53,701 bases of DNA, taken from contig JAEOSF010000022.1 of NCBI GenBank assembly GCA_016840515.1, forward strand, positions 1-53,701, in the 5' to 3' direction. A program made the position numbers and the translations under genes. The stretch's first letter is position 1. Every line of letters starts with the position of its first letter. The stretch comes from Candidatus Borrarchaeum yapensis. GTDB lineage: Archaea > Asgardarchaeota > Sifarchaeia > Borrarchaeales > Borrarchaeaceae. Shown one piece after another: positions 53,570 through 53,701 of this stretch. The notes beneath the pieces are model-generated. The model was not told where the DNA came from, did no database searches, and saw only the letters and a program-made list of their open reading frames with translations.

Positions 53570-53701
53570 TTATAGCCAATCAAAGAGTGTTGCTTGCTTT
53601 TTTTGAATAGGGAGTTTTTCAAGGCGCTCCAATCCTTTTTTCACTCTATCCTGAGAGAAATCATGTTCTTCGCAAAGAAATTCGAGAATTTTATTCTGAT
53701 C
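53570..53701 (-). CDS. fen: Flap endonuclease 1 (FEN1), C-terminal end only
   Basis: The minus strand carries the last 43 codons of a protein whose start lies beyond the right edge. The visible sequence includes ILEFLCEEHDFSQDRVKK and GLERLEKL, typical of the FEN1/XPG C-terminal helix pair, and ends in QATLFDWL, a PCNA-interacting (PIP) box (Q-x-x-L-x-x-W-L). In archaea and eukaryotes FEN1 removes 5' flaps during Okazaki-fragment maturation with PCNA. No catalytic residues can be seen here because they lie in the missing part. Confidence 0.88.
   Translation of the reverse strand, partial: DQNKILEFLCEEHDFSQDRVKKGLERLEKLPIQKKQATLFDWL

Noticed and set aside
1..53701. CRISPR array or cas genes
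   Set aside because: No regularly spaced direct repeats or cas-like proteins were seen; TnpB is the only related nuclease.

Overview
The window reads as a piece of an Asgard archaeal chromosome that is AT-rich. Archaeal and eukaryote-like information genes are present: aIF5A with a hypusination loop, aRF1 with NIKS and GGQ motifs, Nob1, ribosomal protein S17e, an NSUN6-like m5C methyltransferase, Cdc48 and the C-terminus of FEN1 with a PCNA-binding tail. tRNA genes carry archaeal-type introns. Most telling is a two-gene unit (38344-39763, minus strand) coding for an ESCRT-III (Snf7-like) protein and an ESCRT-II Vps22/EAP30-like protein; that pairing is known from Asgard archaea and eukaryotes. 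The lineage within Asgard cannot be settled from this window.

Layout. 1-16.3 kb is a surface-glycan region: a nucleotide-sugar dehydrogenase (cut by the left edge), GT4 and GT2 glycosyltransferases, a methyltransferase, two tandem sugar-nucleotidyltransferases with left-handed beta-helix tails, an NAD-dependent sugar epimerase and a large multi-pass GT39-like transferase. Inside it lie an overlapping NAD kinase/IMPase-type phosphatase pair, aIF5A, a box C/D sRNA candidate and a dead tnpB-derived element. 16.5-26.3 kb is housekeeping: MoaE, a class II tRNA with at least three introns, a YfcE-type phosphodiesterase, the RNA m5C methyltransferase, Nob1, UMP kinase, aRF1, valyl-tRNA synthetase and two cupins. 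26.3-33.7 kb holds an ABC1/UbiB-type kinase, a second dead element, tRNA-Ala(CGC) with a T-loop intron, a NUDIX hydrolase, a phosphoesterase and anaerobic ribonucleotide reductase. 33.7-38.3 kb has an FGGY sugar kinase, a 2-hydroxyacid dehydrogenase, a TIM-barrel protein and a GT87-like transferase. 38.3-47.9 kb carries the ESCRT pair, an AIR-synthase-fold protein, an MBL-fold protein, rps17e beside a decayed tnpB, an aminotransferase, RibL and Cdc48. 48.1-53.5 kb has an intact tnpB, two GT4 transferases and a Wzx-like flippase. The right edge cuts fen1.

How they work together. The two glycan blocks could together supply sugar precursors (dehydrogenase, nucleotidyltransferases, epimerase), assembly on a lipid carrier (GT2/GT4), export (flippase) and transfer (GT39/GT87), as in archaeal N-glycosylation or exopolysaccharide synthesis. 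The ESCRT pair is the membrane-remodelling part. The rest is translation, tRNA maturation, nucleotide metabolism and cofactor supply. Many genes start with TTG behind a clear Shine-Dalgarno sequence, and several starts below were moved on that basis.
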